A stretch of DNA of 64,000 nucleotides from Azoarcus sp. PA01 (lineage in GTDB: Bacteria; Pseudomonadota; Gammaproteobacteria; Burkholderiales; Rhodocyclaceae): contig LARU01000002.1 in NCBI GenBank assembly GCA_001274695.2, positions 2,232,001 to 2,296,000 on the forward strand, in the 5' to 3' direction. A program made the translations under genes and the position numbers. Each line of letters begins with the position of its first letter. Positions within the stretch are counted from its first letter, which is position 1. Shown here piece after piece: positions 38,635 to 46,990 of the stretch. Under the pieces are notes generated by a model. That model worked only from the letters and a program-made list of their open reading frames with translations. It searched no databases and was not told the origin of the DNA.

Positions 38635-39717
38635 ATGCAGAAGAAACTGATTGCCCTGGCCGTCGCCGGCCTGGTCTCCGCCCCGGTTTTCGCGCAGTCG
38701 AACGTCACCGTGTACGGTGTCGCCGACGCCTTCTTCGGCTACGGCAAGATGGACGACAACAAGTTCACCGGCGTCGAGAGCGGCGGCTGGGCGGGTTCGC
38801 GCCTGGGCTTCAAGGGCAGCGAAGACCTCGGCAACGGCCTGAAGGCGGTGTTCACGCTCGAGTATGGCCTCGAACTCGACGACAACGAAGGCGTCGGCGC
38901 CGGCGGCCCTCGTGCCCGTCAGCAGTTCGTCGGCCTGCAGGGCGGCTTTGGCTTCATCGGTCTCGGTCGCCAGTACAATCCCGGCTACTACGTGTTCAAG
39001 TACGACGCGATCAACGTCATCCCGTTCAGCCCGCAGTTCATCCTCGCGGCTAACCAGGGTTCGAACATCGTCGCAGGCACGCCGGCTCGCGTCAGCAACG
39101 CAATCAACTACAAGTCGCCCGATTTCGGCGGTCTGACGCTGAACGCGATCTACGGCTTCAACGAAGCGAACCAGGACAACAACCGCCAGGCAGGCGACAC
39201 CGCCGCGCTCGGCGCCGAATACGCGAACGGCCCGCTCGCGGTCGGCCTCATCTACAGCCAGGTGAAGCAGGACGCAGGCGCGATTCCGAGCGAGAAGTTC
39301 CCCGTTACCACTGCCGATGAAACCAAGAAGGAAGCGTATCTGGGCGCCGCCTACGACTTCGGCATGTTCAAGCTGATGGGCTCGTACCAGATCATCAAGG
39401 ATGCCACCGCTGCGGAAGACGACAACAAGATCTGGCAAGTCGGCGGTGTGGTCCCGGTCAGCTCGGCCGGCAAGGTCCATCTGTCGTATGGCCGCACGGA
39501 CGCCGACACGGACGACAGCGATGCCGCGGCCTGGTCGCTGATGTACTCGCATAGCCTGTCGAAGCGCACCCTCGCTTACGTGGGTTACACGCAAGTCGAC
39601 AACGACGACGCGACCAACTATTCGGTCCTCGCCAAACGGACCGACGAGACCACTGGCGCGCCCCTCTTCGACGAAAACAGCCGCAACTTCCTGATCGGTG
39701 TGAACCACTCGTTCTGA
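38635..39717 (+). CDS. Gram-negative general porin
   Basis: A trimeric 16-strand outer-membrane porin of the betaproteobacterial type, 360 residues. A signal peptide ends at APVFAQ (about residue 21), followed by the first strand SNVTVYGVADAFFGYG. The loop-3 region and GFKGSEDLGNGLKAVF and RQQFVGLQGGFGFIGLGRQ are standard. The last residue is the Phe typical of BAM substrates (VNHSF). AGAGGAG precedes the ATG. It uses fewer rare codons than its neighbours, as expected for a highly expressed gene, and ends in a rho-independent terminator. Confidence 0.94.
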   Translation: MQKKLIALAVAGLVSAPVFAQSNVTVYGVADAFFGYGKMDDNKFTGVESGGWAGSRLGFKGSEDLGNGLKAVFTLEYGLELDDNEGVGAGGPRARQQFVGLQGGFGFIGLGRQYNPGYYVFKYDAINVIPFSPQFILAANQGSNIVAGTPARVSNAINYKSPDFGGLTLNAIYGFNEANQDNNRQAGDTAALGAEYANGPLAVGLIYSQVKQDAGAIPSEKFPVTTADETKKEAYLGAAYDFGMFKLMGSYQIIKDATAAEDDNKIWQVGGVVPVSSAGKVHLSYGRTDADTDDSDAAAWSLMYSHSLSKRTLAYVGYTQVDNDDATNYSVLAKRTDETTGAPLFDENSRNFLIGVNHSF

Positions 39718-39742
39718 TCGTCTCCTGACGATTTGAACTCCG

Positions 39743-39764
39743 CGGGCGCTTCGGCGCCCGTTTT
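39743..39764 (+). terminator. Rho-independent terminator of the porin gene
   Basis: A perfect 7-bp stem CGGGCGC/GCGCCCG with a TTCG tetraloop, followed directly by TTTT. It begins 26 bases after the porin stop codon. Confidence 0.9.
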
Positions 39765-40144
39765 CGTTCCTGCTTGTTCCCGAAAAACGCCATCGTTGCG
39801 CTGTGCCGACCGTCTGCGCGCCACGCGACGATTCCCGAGGTGCTGGCCGGTTATCCTTGCAGCGGATGGACAGGCGTCTCTCGTCATGCATGACAATCCA
39901 GCGCCGGGCAGCGCGAGAATCCGCGCTGCTCAGCAGAATTGCCGACTGCCGATGGGCAGGCGGAAATCCGCCGAAGGGAGCTCCGCGGTACCGGATGACC
40001 TGTCGTCAGAACGCGACTACGTCCACCAAGAGGTGCGTCGTGCAGAGTGTTGCCGGAATTGATCCGCGAATCGGTTCCGCTGTTCAGGAACGATAAGCGT
40101 CGAGCACCGATGGTGGCTGGCGCCCGTTGTGGCGCGCCGTCGGT
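39765..40144. other. Intergenic region with no recognised feature
   Basis: About 380 bp between the porin terminator and the 3' end of the FeeM-like gene. Short open frames on the plus strand have no ribosome site and no recognisable content. No riboswitch or RNA was identified. Confidence 0.4.
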
Positions 40145-40915
40145 TCAGGCTGCGGAGCGCAGGCCTTGCAGATCGAGCAGCATCCTGTCCTGTTCAGCGG
40201 GCGAGAAGAACAAGCGGTAGAGGCTGCGGTCCCGCGTCGACTCCTTTCCGCCGATGCGCCGGATTTCACGTTCCGCGTGTTCGAGTGAAAGCCGCATCAG
40301 CACTGCCGGGGCGCCGACGCGGGGGCAGATGCGTTCCGGCCCGGCGACCTCGTAGCCCATCATGCGGCTGTAGAAAGCCGTGTGCCGGGGATGTACCTCG
40401 ATGAAGAGATCGGTCATGCGATGCACGAGGCGCGTGATCATGAAGGTCAGGTGAAAAACCGACGCCAGCACGTCCGGTGAACTGTGCGACGGGTCCATCG
40501 CCAGCCGGGTCACTTCGCAGACCCGTGCGCCGTTGCTGCGCGCCTCGTCGATTTCGCCCTGATAAAGTGTGTCGGCGAGTAAGCCTCGGGGGGAATCGAT
40601 GCCGACGGTCAGCGTGCCGAAAAGAAGGTCTCCCTTGCACGCCGCGAGCGTTGTCTGGTCAGCATGTTTCGGCAGCTTCGCCGGCTGCTCCGTCGCGAGC
40701 CCGCGCCACGAATACATGCGCTGGATGAGCTTGCTGATTTTGCCGTGTACCTCGTCCATCTCGTCATGGACCATTCGAACGTGATATCCATCCCGCGTGA
40801 TCGCAAAGTCAGGATTCATTGCGCCGAATTTGTCATCGATGATTGAAAGGGAGGGTTTCAAGCGAGACTGCTTCGCTTTTTTAATGCCCTCGGCGTGGTA
40901 AGCTGATTCTGTCAT
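40145..40915 (-). CDS. FeeM-like N-acyl amino acid synthase, exosortase-associated
   Basis: A soluble 256-residue GNAT-fold acyltransferase related to FeeM and to the PEP-CTERM/exosortase-associated acyltransferases. Such enzymes join a fatty acyl group from acyl carrier protein to an amino acid. Conserved elements are GTLTVGIDSPRGLLADTLY, VCEVTRLAMDPS, FIEVHPRHTAFYSRMMGYE and the C-terminal acidic segment. No signal peptide is present. It is transcribed away from the EPS locus, from the same 218-bp gap that holds the EPS promoter. The product, and whether it is a signal or a building block, are unknown. Confidence 0.78.
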   Translation of the reverse strand: MTESAYHAEGIKKAKQSRLKPSLSIIDDKFGAMNPDFAITRDGYHVRMVHDEMDEVHGKISKLIQRMYSWRGLATEQPAKLPKHADQTTLAACKGDLLFGTLTVGIDSPRGLLADTLYQGEIDEARSNGARVCEVTRLAMDPSHSSPDVLASVFHLTFMITRLVHRMTDLFIEVHPRHTAFYSRMMGYEVAGPERICPRVGAPAVLMRLSLEHAEREIRRIGGKESTRDRSLYRLFFSPAEQDRMLLDLQGLRSAA

Positions 40916-41133
40916 GTGTGTTCGCGCCTCGTCGTTGGAGGAGGAAAGCGCCCGAATTCGGGGGCAAGAAGAGCGCGATCCGTTTCAGGCCGCGCGCCGA
41001 ACTCTACCGGCAGGGGATTAGGGACACTGTAAGCGGTTGTGTATTTTTTCCTGCGGCATAAGGGGTTACGATTCGTAGCATGAAGGAAATTTGCTCGGTG
41101 CATGATGGGCGCCGATCCAGAAGGGGAGCATAG
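40916..41133. promoter_or_regulatory. Divergent control region of the EPS locus
   Basis: A 218-bp gap between the divergent FeeM-like gene and the first EPS gene. It is locally A/T rich at 41030-41100. A perfect palindrome TACGA-T-TCGTA (41067-41077), nearly symmetric over 15 bp, sits 57 bp before the EPS start and could be an operator. No sigma-54 type -24/-12 box was recognised. Confidence 0.35.
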
Positions 41134-41769
41134 ATGATGGTAGAGAGTGCATCGATGTCGGGGGAAAGTCTCCGCAAGTTCCTTGGGGTGACCGTCGCAG
41201 CGGGCCTGTTGTCGGGGTGTGCGACGTCCTCGTTTCCACCTGCTCCGGCGGTCGCGTCGGATGCCGCATACAACTACGTGATCGGGCCGGGCGACACCGT
41301 GAATGTCGTCGTCTGGCGAAACCCCGAGTTGTCGATGGCGGTGCCGGTCCGGCCCGACGGCAAGATCACGACACCGCTCGTCGAAGATCTCCCGGTGCTC
41401 GGGAAGGATTCCTCGACGCTGGCGCGCGACATCGAGCAGGCGCTCGCGAAGTTCATTCGCGAGCCGGTCGTGACCGTGGTTGTAACGAACTTTGTCGGCC
41501 CCTACAGCGAACAGATCCGCGTCGTCGGCGAAGCGGCGACTCCGCAAGTCCTGCCCTACGTGCAGAAAATGACTCTGCTCGACGTCATGATCGCAGTCGG
41601 CGGCGTCACCGAATTCGCCGACGGCAATGGCGCCTCGATCCTTCGCACCGGGGAAGGAAACAAGCAGTACAGCGTCCGCATCAAGGACCTGCTCAAGCGA
41701 GGCGACGTGTCGGCGAACGTCGAAATGCGGCCAGGTGACGTGCTGATCATTCCCCAGAGCTGGTTCTGA
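41134..41769 (+). CDS. Exosortase-associated polysaccharide export lipoprotein (Wza/OMA-like)
   Basis: A 211-residue export protein of the Wza family in its short PEP-CTERM-locus form. A signal peptide ends at a lipobox LLSGC (Cys near residue 29). The polysaccharide export domain YNYVIGPGDTVNVVVWRNPEL and a SLBB-like domain (GPYSEQIRVVGEAATPQVLPY) follow. It would form the periplasmic/outer-membrane channel for the polysaccharide. GGGGAG precedes the ATG at 41134; the next ATG at 41137 is equally usable. It opens the EPS operon. Confidence 0.9.
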   Translation: MMVESASMSGESLRKFLGVTVAAGLLSGCATSSFPPAPAVASDAAYNYVIGPGDTVNVVVWRNPELSMAVPVRPDGKITTPLVEDLPVLGKDSSTLARDIEQALAKFIREPVVTVVVTNFVGPYSEQIRVVGEAATPQVLPYVQKMTLLDVMIAVGGVTEFADGNGASILRTGEGNKQYSVRIKDLLKRGDVSANVEMRPGDVLIIPQSWF

Positions 41770-41841
41770 TTTCCTGACTTGGGTTGCGTGCCTGCGCAAC
41801 ACGGCACGATACATCGATTCGTACGGTGACAAGGGGCGCTG

Positions 41842-43386
41842 ATGGAAGAGCTATTTTCGCAGATAGCCGGGTACGTGCGGGGAATGTGGCGGTTCCGCTG
41901 GTGGGGACTCGCCTTCGCGTGGATCGCGGGCATCACCGGAGGCTTCGTGATCTATTCGATGCCCGACCGATACGAATCCACGGCCCGCATCTACGTCGAC
42001 ACGCAGTCGGTGCTGCGGCCGCTGATGTCGGGACTCGCCGTCCAGCCGAATACCAACCAGCAGATCGCGATTCTCAGCCGCACGCTGATCACGCGGCCGA
42101 ACGTCGAAAAACTCATCACGATGGCCGACCTCGACCTGGGGGCGCGCACGCCGGCCGAGCGCGAGGCGCTCATCGCCGAGCTCACCGGCGGGCTACAGAT
42201 CCGGGGCGCCGGGCGCGACAACCTGTTCACGCTGGCTTACCAGGACACTCATCCCGAGCGCGCGCAGCGCATCGTTCAGGCGCTGGTGTCATTGTTCGTG
42301 GAGTCGGGTCTGGTCGGCAAGCGGCAGGATTCGACGTCGGCTCGGCGCTTCATCGACGAGCAGATCGCCGGTTACGAACAGAAACTCGGTGAAGCGGAAA
42401 ACCGCCTGAAGGATTTCCGTCTGCGCAACATGGCGTTGCTCGGGGACGGGCGGCGCGACTACGTTTCGCAGATGGCGGAATTGTCCACGCAACTGCGGCA
42501 GGCGGAACTTGAGCTGAAGGAAGCGGAGAATTCCCGCGATTCGCTCAAGCGTCAGCTTGTCGGGGAGGAGCCGGTGCTCCTCGCGCAGCCGCCCAACCCG
42601 CTGTCGGTTGCGTTGCCGGAAATCGACGGACGGATCGACGCGCTGAAAAAAAACCTGGATGGCCTGCTGCTGCGCTACACCGATGAGCATCCCGACATCG
42701 TCGGCGCACGGCGCGTGATTGCGCAGCTCGAGGAGCAGAAACAGAAGGAAGTCGAAGCAATGCGGCAGGCCGACACCGGCTCTCCGTGGGCGCCGAATGG
42801 CAATCCGGTCGTCCAGCAGATGAAGATTTCGCTCGCCGACGCCGAGGCGCGAGTCGCATCTCTCGGCGCGCGGGTGGGGGAATTCCGCTCGCGACTTGCG
42901 GAATTGCGGTCGTCGGCCGAACTCCTGCCGAAGATCGAAGCCGAGCAGACGCAGTTGAACCGCGATTACGAAGTGCATAAGCGCAACTACGAATCGCTGG
43001 TCGCGCGCCGCGAATCGGCCAATATGTCCGTAGAAATGACTGCCCAGGGCGGAGTCACGGAGTTCCGCGTGATCGACCCGCCGAGCTTGCCGAACAAGCC
43101 GGCGGCGCCGAACCGCGCGCTGCTGATGCCGCTTGCCGGGCTGATCGGGCTGGGCGCCGGAATCGCACTGGCTTTCCTGCTCTCGCAACTTCGCCCGGCT
43201 TTCGACAACGTGCGCTCCCTGCGCGAAATCACCGGCTTGCCGGTGCTCGGCGCAGTCTCGCTGGTCGCGGATCCGGTGCTGCAGAAGAGAAGACGGCAGG
43301 GGCTGCTGGCATTCGGCGGAGGCGTCGCGGGGTTCGTCGTCGTGGTCGCCGGGATGACCGCGATGGTTCAGTTGCTGCAGGGCTAG
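41842..43386 (+). CDS. Exosortase-associated Wzz-like chain-length determinant
   Basis: An inner-membrane polysaccharide co-polymerase of 514 residues. It has an N-terminal membrane helix (about 20-38), a long periplasmic domain with coiled-coil segments (about 165-400), the proline-rich PPSLPNKPAAPNRALL (about 410-425) typical before the second helix, and a third hydrophobic segment at the C-terminus. It controls chain length and works with the separate tyrosine autokinase that follows 13 bp later. AAGGGG lies before the ATG. This is the normal XrtA-locus form, unlike the fused Wzz-like gene at 7470. Confidence 0.92.
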   Translation: MEELFSQIAGYVRGMWRFRWWGLAFAWIAGITGGFVIYSMPDRYESTARIYVDTQSVLRPLMSGLAVQPNTNQQIAILSRTLITRPNVEKLITMADLDLGARTPAEREALIAELTGGLQIRGAGRDNLFTLAYQDTHPERAQRIVQALVSLFVESGLVGKRQDSTSARRFIDEQIAGYEQKLGEAENRLKDFRLRNMALLGDGRRDYVSQMAELSTQLRQAELELKEAENSRDSLKRQLVGEEPVLLAQPPNPLSVALPEIDGRIDALKKNLDGLLLRYTDEHPDIVGARRVIAQLEEQKQKEVEAMRQADTGSPWAPNGNPVVQQMKISLADAEARVASLGARVGEFRSRLAELRSSAELLPKIEAEQTQLNRDYEVHKRNYESLVARRESANMSVEMTAQGGVTEFRVIDPPSLPNKPAAPNRALLMPLAGLIGLGAGIALAFLLSQLRPAFDNVRSLREITGLPVLGAVSLVADPVLQKRRRQGLLAFGGGVAGFVVVVAGMTAMVQLLQG

Positions 43387-43399
43387 GAGAGATCAATCC

Positions 43400-44389
43400 A
43401 TGAGTCTCATCGAAAAGGCCGTCGAGCGGCTCGGTCAGTTGCAGCGCGCCGACGGGCAGGCGCCGGAGGAGGAAGCCGGCACGGTGGTCGAAGCGCCGAA
43501 AACCGTCCACGTTCCCGACGCCACCTCGACCGCTTCGCAGGCGCGTGCCGCGCGGAGCGAACGTGCCGCGGAGATGCAACGGGCGGGTGCACACGCCGTC
43601 GACGTCGAACTCGATCTGGAGCGCCTGAAGCAAATCGGGCTTGTCACGCCAAACCACCCACGCTCGGTGATTGCCGAGGAGTACAGGGTGATCAAGCGCC
43701 CGCTGATTCGCAACGCGCAGGGCAGAGGGGCTGCGGCGGTGGCCAATGGCAACCTGATCATGGTCACCAGCGCGTTGCCGGGCGAAGGCAAATCGTTTAC
43801 CGCGATCAACCTCGCGATGAGCATCGCGATGGAACTCGATCACACGGTGCTGCTGGTCGATGCCGATTTTTCCCGGCCGGCAGTTCTTTCGCGTCTCGGT
43901 TTGCCGCCCCGCAAGGGGCTCATGGACGTGCTGGTCGGCGACGTCGGGGATCTTTCCGAAGTCATGCTGCGGACCAACGTCGAGAAGCTTTCGATTCTCC
44001 CCGCAGGCATGGCGCATCAGCGCGCGACCGAACTGATCGCCTCGGACGCGATGAACCGCCTGCTCGAAGAAATGGCAACGCGCTACGCGGAGCGGATCAT
44101 CGTGTTCGATTCGCCGCCGCTGCTCGCGACCACCGAAGCCCGGGTTCTCGCGACCCACATGGGACAGGTCGTGATGGTCGTCGAATCCGACCGGACGACC
44201 CACGGCACGGTCCAGCAGGCGCTTTCGACGATCGACGCATGCCCGGTCAAACTCCTCGTGCTCAACAAAGCGGCCGAGGGCGGGCGCGGCAGTCTCTACG
44301 GATATGGATACGGCTACGGATATGGTTATGGCGGAGGTTCTCGGACGGAAGAGTATGGTGCGGACTCGCGGACAGACGCCGCGGCCTGA
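43400..44389 (+). CDS. Exosortase-associated tyrosine autokinase (BY-kinase)
   Basis: A cytoplasmic bacterial tyrosine kinase of 329 residues that partners with the Wzz-like protein. Walker A is ALPGEGKS (125-132), Walker A' is VLLVDADF (150-157), and the Walker B-like segment is IIVFDSPPLL. The C-terminus has a run of alternating Tyr and Gly, YGYGYGYGYGYG, then EEYG: the tyrosine cluster that is autophosphorylated. Phosphorylation cycles at this tail control polymer length. The DNA of the repeat is itself repetitive (44296-44335). Confidence 0.93.
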   Translation: MSLIEKAVERLGQLQRADGQAPEEEAGTVVEAPKTVHVPDATSTASQARAARSERAAEMQRAGAHAVDVELDLERLKQIGLVTPNHPRSVIAEEYRVIKRPLIRNAQGRGAAAVANGNLIMVTSALPGEGKSFTAINLAMSIAMELDHTVLLVDADFSRPAVLSRLGLPPRKGLMDVLVGDVGDLSEVMLRTNVEKLSILPAGMAHQRATELIASDAMNRLLEEMATRYAERIIVFDSPPLLATTEARVLATHMGQVVMVVESDRTTHGTVQQALSTIDACPVKLLVLNKAAEGGRGSLYGYGYGYGYGYGGGSRTEEYGADSRTDAAA

Positions 44390-44420
44390 AATTCGCTTGC
44401 GCTGCGGGAGCAGCACGAGC

Positions 44421-45899
44421 GTGAAACTTCTTGCGCTTGCCGGCTTGGCGATCGTCGCCGGGAGCGTGCACGCGCAGGTCTTCATCGTGCAGCCCTCGAT
44501 CTATTCGAGGTTGACGTATTCCGACAACGCCCGCGCGACCGAGGACGGCGAGGGCGACTGGATCGCCGAAGTCACGCCGGCGATCGCGATTGCCCGCGAC
44601 CAGGGCCGCATCACCGGGAAGCTCGACGCCCGCCTGCGCAGTGTCGTGTACGCCAACGACAGCGACCGGAACACGTCGTTTGTCGCGATGCAGGGGCAAG
44701 GGCAGATCGAAGCGGTCGAAGACGTCCTTTTCGTCGACATGGCAGCTTCGGTCAGCCGCAACAACAGATCCGAGCTGAGGGGTCGGGGGTCGGAGGACTT
44801 TCTCTCTACCGACAGCGACAACGAGACGCGGATCTTTTCGTTCGGCCCGCGTCTGCACTTCAGGCTCGGTGCCGGCCCCGAGGGGCTTGCCAGCTACCGG
44901 ATGAACTGGTTCGACAGCGGCGCAGGCATCGTTTCACGCACGGTCGAGAACACGCGTGGCCAGCTCTCCGACCCGCACGCTTTCGCCAAGGTTGGCTGGG
45001 CGCTGGATTATTCGCGCGCCGATACGCGTTATGACGACGCGGCGGACAGCGAGTTATCGGAGGAAATCGCTCGCGCAACAATGTTCCTGCACGTGTCGCC
45101 CCAGTTGCGCCTGCGGGCCATCGCCGGCCACGAGTCGAACGAATATTCGGTGCGTTCCGGGGATAGCAGCTCGATCACCGGTGCGGGATTCGACTGGAAT
45201 CCGACGCCGAGAACGAGTCTCTCCGCTACCGGTGAAGATCGGATTTTCGGGCGCAGCTATTACCTGGATTTCAACCATCTCCGGCCGCTGTCGTGGTGGA
45301 ACGTTTCCTATTCGCGGGACATCACGTCGTCGACCGAGACGGACGGCAGCGTCTTCGACGATCCGGCCTTCGCGAGCCTCTTCGACGCGCTCGCGACCGA
45401 AGTGCCGGACCCGTTCGAGCGCGAGGCGCTGGTGCGTCAGCAACTCGGTTATCCGGGGCTCGGGCTGTTCGATACGTTCGTGACCAACAACTATTTCCTC
45501 GCCCGCACGCTGCGCGCCAGTGTGTCACTGGTGGGTGCGCGCAACGTTCTGACGCTGTCGCTACAGCGCAGCGAACGCACCCGCCTCGGCGAGCCGGTGG
45601 TCAACGACCCGCGCGACGATCTTTCGCTCTTCAACGACGTCGAGACGCGCTCGGGAACCGTTTCGCTGAGGCACAGCCTGTCCCCCACCGCGACGTTGAA
45701 TAGCAGCCTCATCCGTTCCTATTCGGAAGGTTCAGGTACGTCCGACGCCGAGACGAGGCGGACGACGTTTTCGCTCGGGGTCAGCTCGCGCTTCGGTAGA
45801 CGAACCACGGGGAGCCTGATTTACCGCCATCAGCGCGCGGCAGGGGCGAGCGATTTCACGGAAAACCTCCTGACTGCCAGTGTCGGCATGCAGTTCTGA
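44421..45899 (+). CDS. Exosortase-associated outer membrane beta-barrel protein
   Basis: A 492-residue beta-barrel of the PEP-CTERM-locus type, with many alternating strands and no other domain. The signal peptide VKLLALAGLAIVAGSVHAQ starts at the GTG at 44421, which has GGGAG upstream; in-frame ATGs at 44355 or 44304 would overlap the kinase gene. Typical early residues are SIYSRLTYSDNARAT, and the C-terminus ends in Phe (VGMQF) as in outer-membrane barrels. It is probably the polysaccharide outlet or a docking barrel for the export system. Confidence 0.85.
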   Translation: MKLLALAGLAIVAGSVHAQVFIVQPSIYSRLTYSDNARATEDGEGDWIAEVTPAIAIARDQGRITGKLDARLRSVVYANDSDRNTSFVAMQGQGQIEAVEDVLFVDMAASVSRNNRSELRGRGSEDFLSTDSDNETRIFSFGPRLHFRLGAGPEGLASYRMNWFDSGAGIVSRTVENTRGQLSDPHAFAKVGWALDYSRADTRYDDAADSELSEEIARATMFLHVSPQLRLRAIAGHESNEYSVRSGDSSSITGAGFDWNPTPRTSLSATGEDRIFGRSYYLDFNHLRPLSWWNVSYSRDITSSTETDGSVFDDPAFASLFDALATEVPDPFEREALVRQQLGYPGLGLFDTFVTNNYFLARTLRASVSLVGARNVLTLSLQRSERTRLGEPVVNDPRDDLSLFNDVETRSGTVSLRHSLSPTATLNSSLIRSYSEGSGTSDAETRRTTFSLGVSSRFGRRTTGSLIYRHQRAAGASDFTENLLTASVGMQF

Positions 45900-45910
45900 C
45901 CGGGGATCGA

Positions 45911-46990
45911 ATGTACGAATCGTATTTCAAGCTCCGCGCAAAACCCTTCCAGCTCAATCCCGATCCGGCCTTTTTTTATGGCAGCCGGGGTCACCGACGG
46001 GCGATGGCATATCTCGAATACGGGCTGCACCAGAACGAGGGGTTCATCGTCGTGACGGGCGAAATCGGCGCCGGCAAGACGACGCTGGTGCGCAGCCTGC
46101 TCGAGCGCCTCGAGCCCAGCAAGGTCGTCGCGGCGAACCTGGTCAGCACTCAGGTCGATCAGAACGACATCCTGCGCATGGTCGCGGTGGCGTTCGGCGT
46201 GCCGAGCCGGGGGCTCGACAAGGCCGGCCTGCTGCTCGCGCTCGAAACCTATTTCGTGTCGCTCGCGGCTGCCGGCAAGCGCGCGCTGCTGATCGTCGAC
46301 GAGGCGCAGAACCTCTACGAGAAAGCGGTCGAAGAGCTTCGCATGCTGTCGAACTTCCAGCTCGAGGATCACGCGCTGCTGCAGAGCTTCCTCGTCGGCC
46401 AGCCGGAGTTCAGGGAGGTCATGCAGAGTCCGCAGATGCAGCAGCTGCGCCAGCGGGTGATCGCCTCGTATCATCTCGGTCCGATGGACGCCGAAGAGAC
46501 GCGCGCCTATATCGAGCATCGCCTGCACCACGTCGGCTGGGAAAACGACCCGGTTTTCGCCGCCGCTGCGTTCGATGCGATCTACGGCTACACCGGCGGC
46601 ATCCCCAGACGTATCAACGCCCTGTGCGACAGGCTGATGCTGTCCGCGTTCCTCGCCGAGCGTCACGAAGTGTCCGGGGAAGACGTGCGCGAGATCGTTG
46701 TTGAGCTGAAGGAGGAGTTCGACCCGGCGCCGCGGCGGGGCACGAACGGAAAACCGGTTTCGTTCCAGGGCGGCGCTTTCGCACCGGGCTCGATCGATCC
46801 GGCTCGTCTGGTGGTCCCCCACGGGCTGGCCGGGCAGGTAGCCGGCATGGCGGCCGGCTTCGATGTGCAGCGCATCGAGGCGCGCATCGCGGGCCTCGAA
46901 CATTCGCTGTCGGCCACGCTCGACGTCCTCAACCAGCTGCTGTCGGCGGTGCGGCGCGACGACACCACGGAGGATTCACCTCATGACTGA
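45911..46990 (+). CDS. Exosortase-associated ExeA-like ATPase
   Basis: A soluble or peripherally bound AAA ATPase of 359 residues, related to the GspA/ExeA secretion ATPases. Walker A is GEIGAGKTT (50-58), Walker B is LLIVDEAQN (D130, E131), and sensor-type GGIPRRINALCDR follows. Early residues MYESYFKLRAKPFQLNPDPAF are diagnostic for the family found in XrtA loci. The last 80 residues end in a short coiled-coil-like stretch. The gene overlaps wecB by 8 bp. Confidence 0.92.
   Translation: MYESYFKLRAKPFQLNPDPAFFYGSRGHRRAMAYLEYGLHQNEGFIVVTGEIGAGKTTLVRSLLERLEPSKVVAANLVSTQVDQNDILRMVAVAFGVPSRGLDKAGLLLALETYFVSLAAAGKRALLIVDEAQNLYEKAVEELRMLSNFQLEDHALLQSFLVGQPEFREVMQSPQMQQLRQRVIASYHLGPMDAEETRAYIEHRLHHVGWENDPVFAAAAFDAIYGYTGGIPRRINALCDRLMLSAFLAERHEVSGEDVREIVVELKEEFDPAPRRGTNGKPVSFQGGAFAPGSIDPARLVVPHGLAGQVAGMAAGFDVQRIEARIAGLEHSLSATLDVLNQLLSAVRRDDTTEDSPHD

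Noticed and set aside
39765..40144. Possible riboswitch or small RNA in the gap after the porin
   Set aside because: No known conserved core could be matched and no clear terminator follows.
44286..44340. Short tandem repeat as a CRISPR or VNTR locus
   Set aside because: The repeats are in frame and encode the Tyr-Gly tail of the autokinase; there are no spacers.
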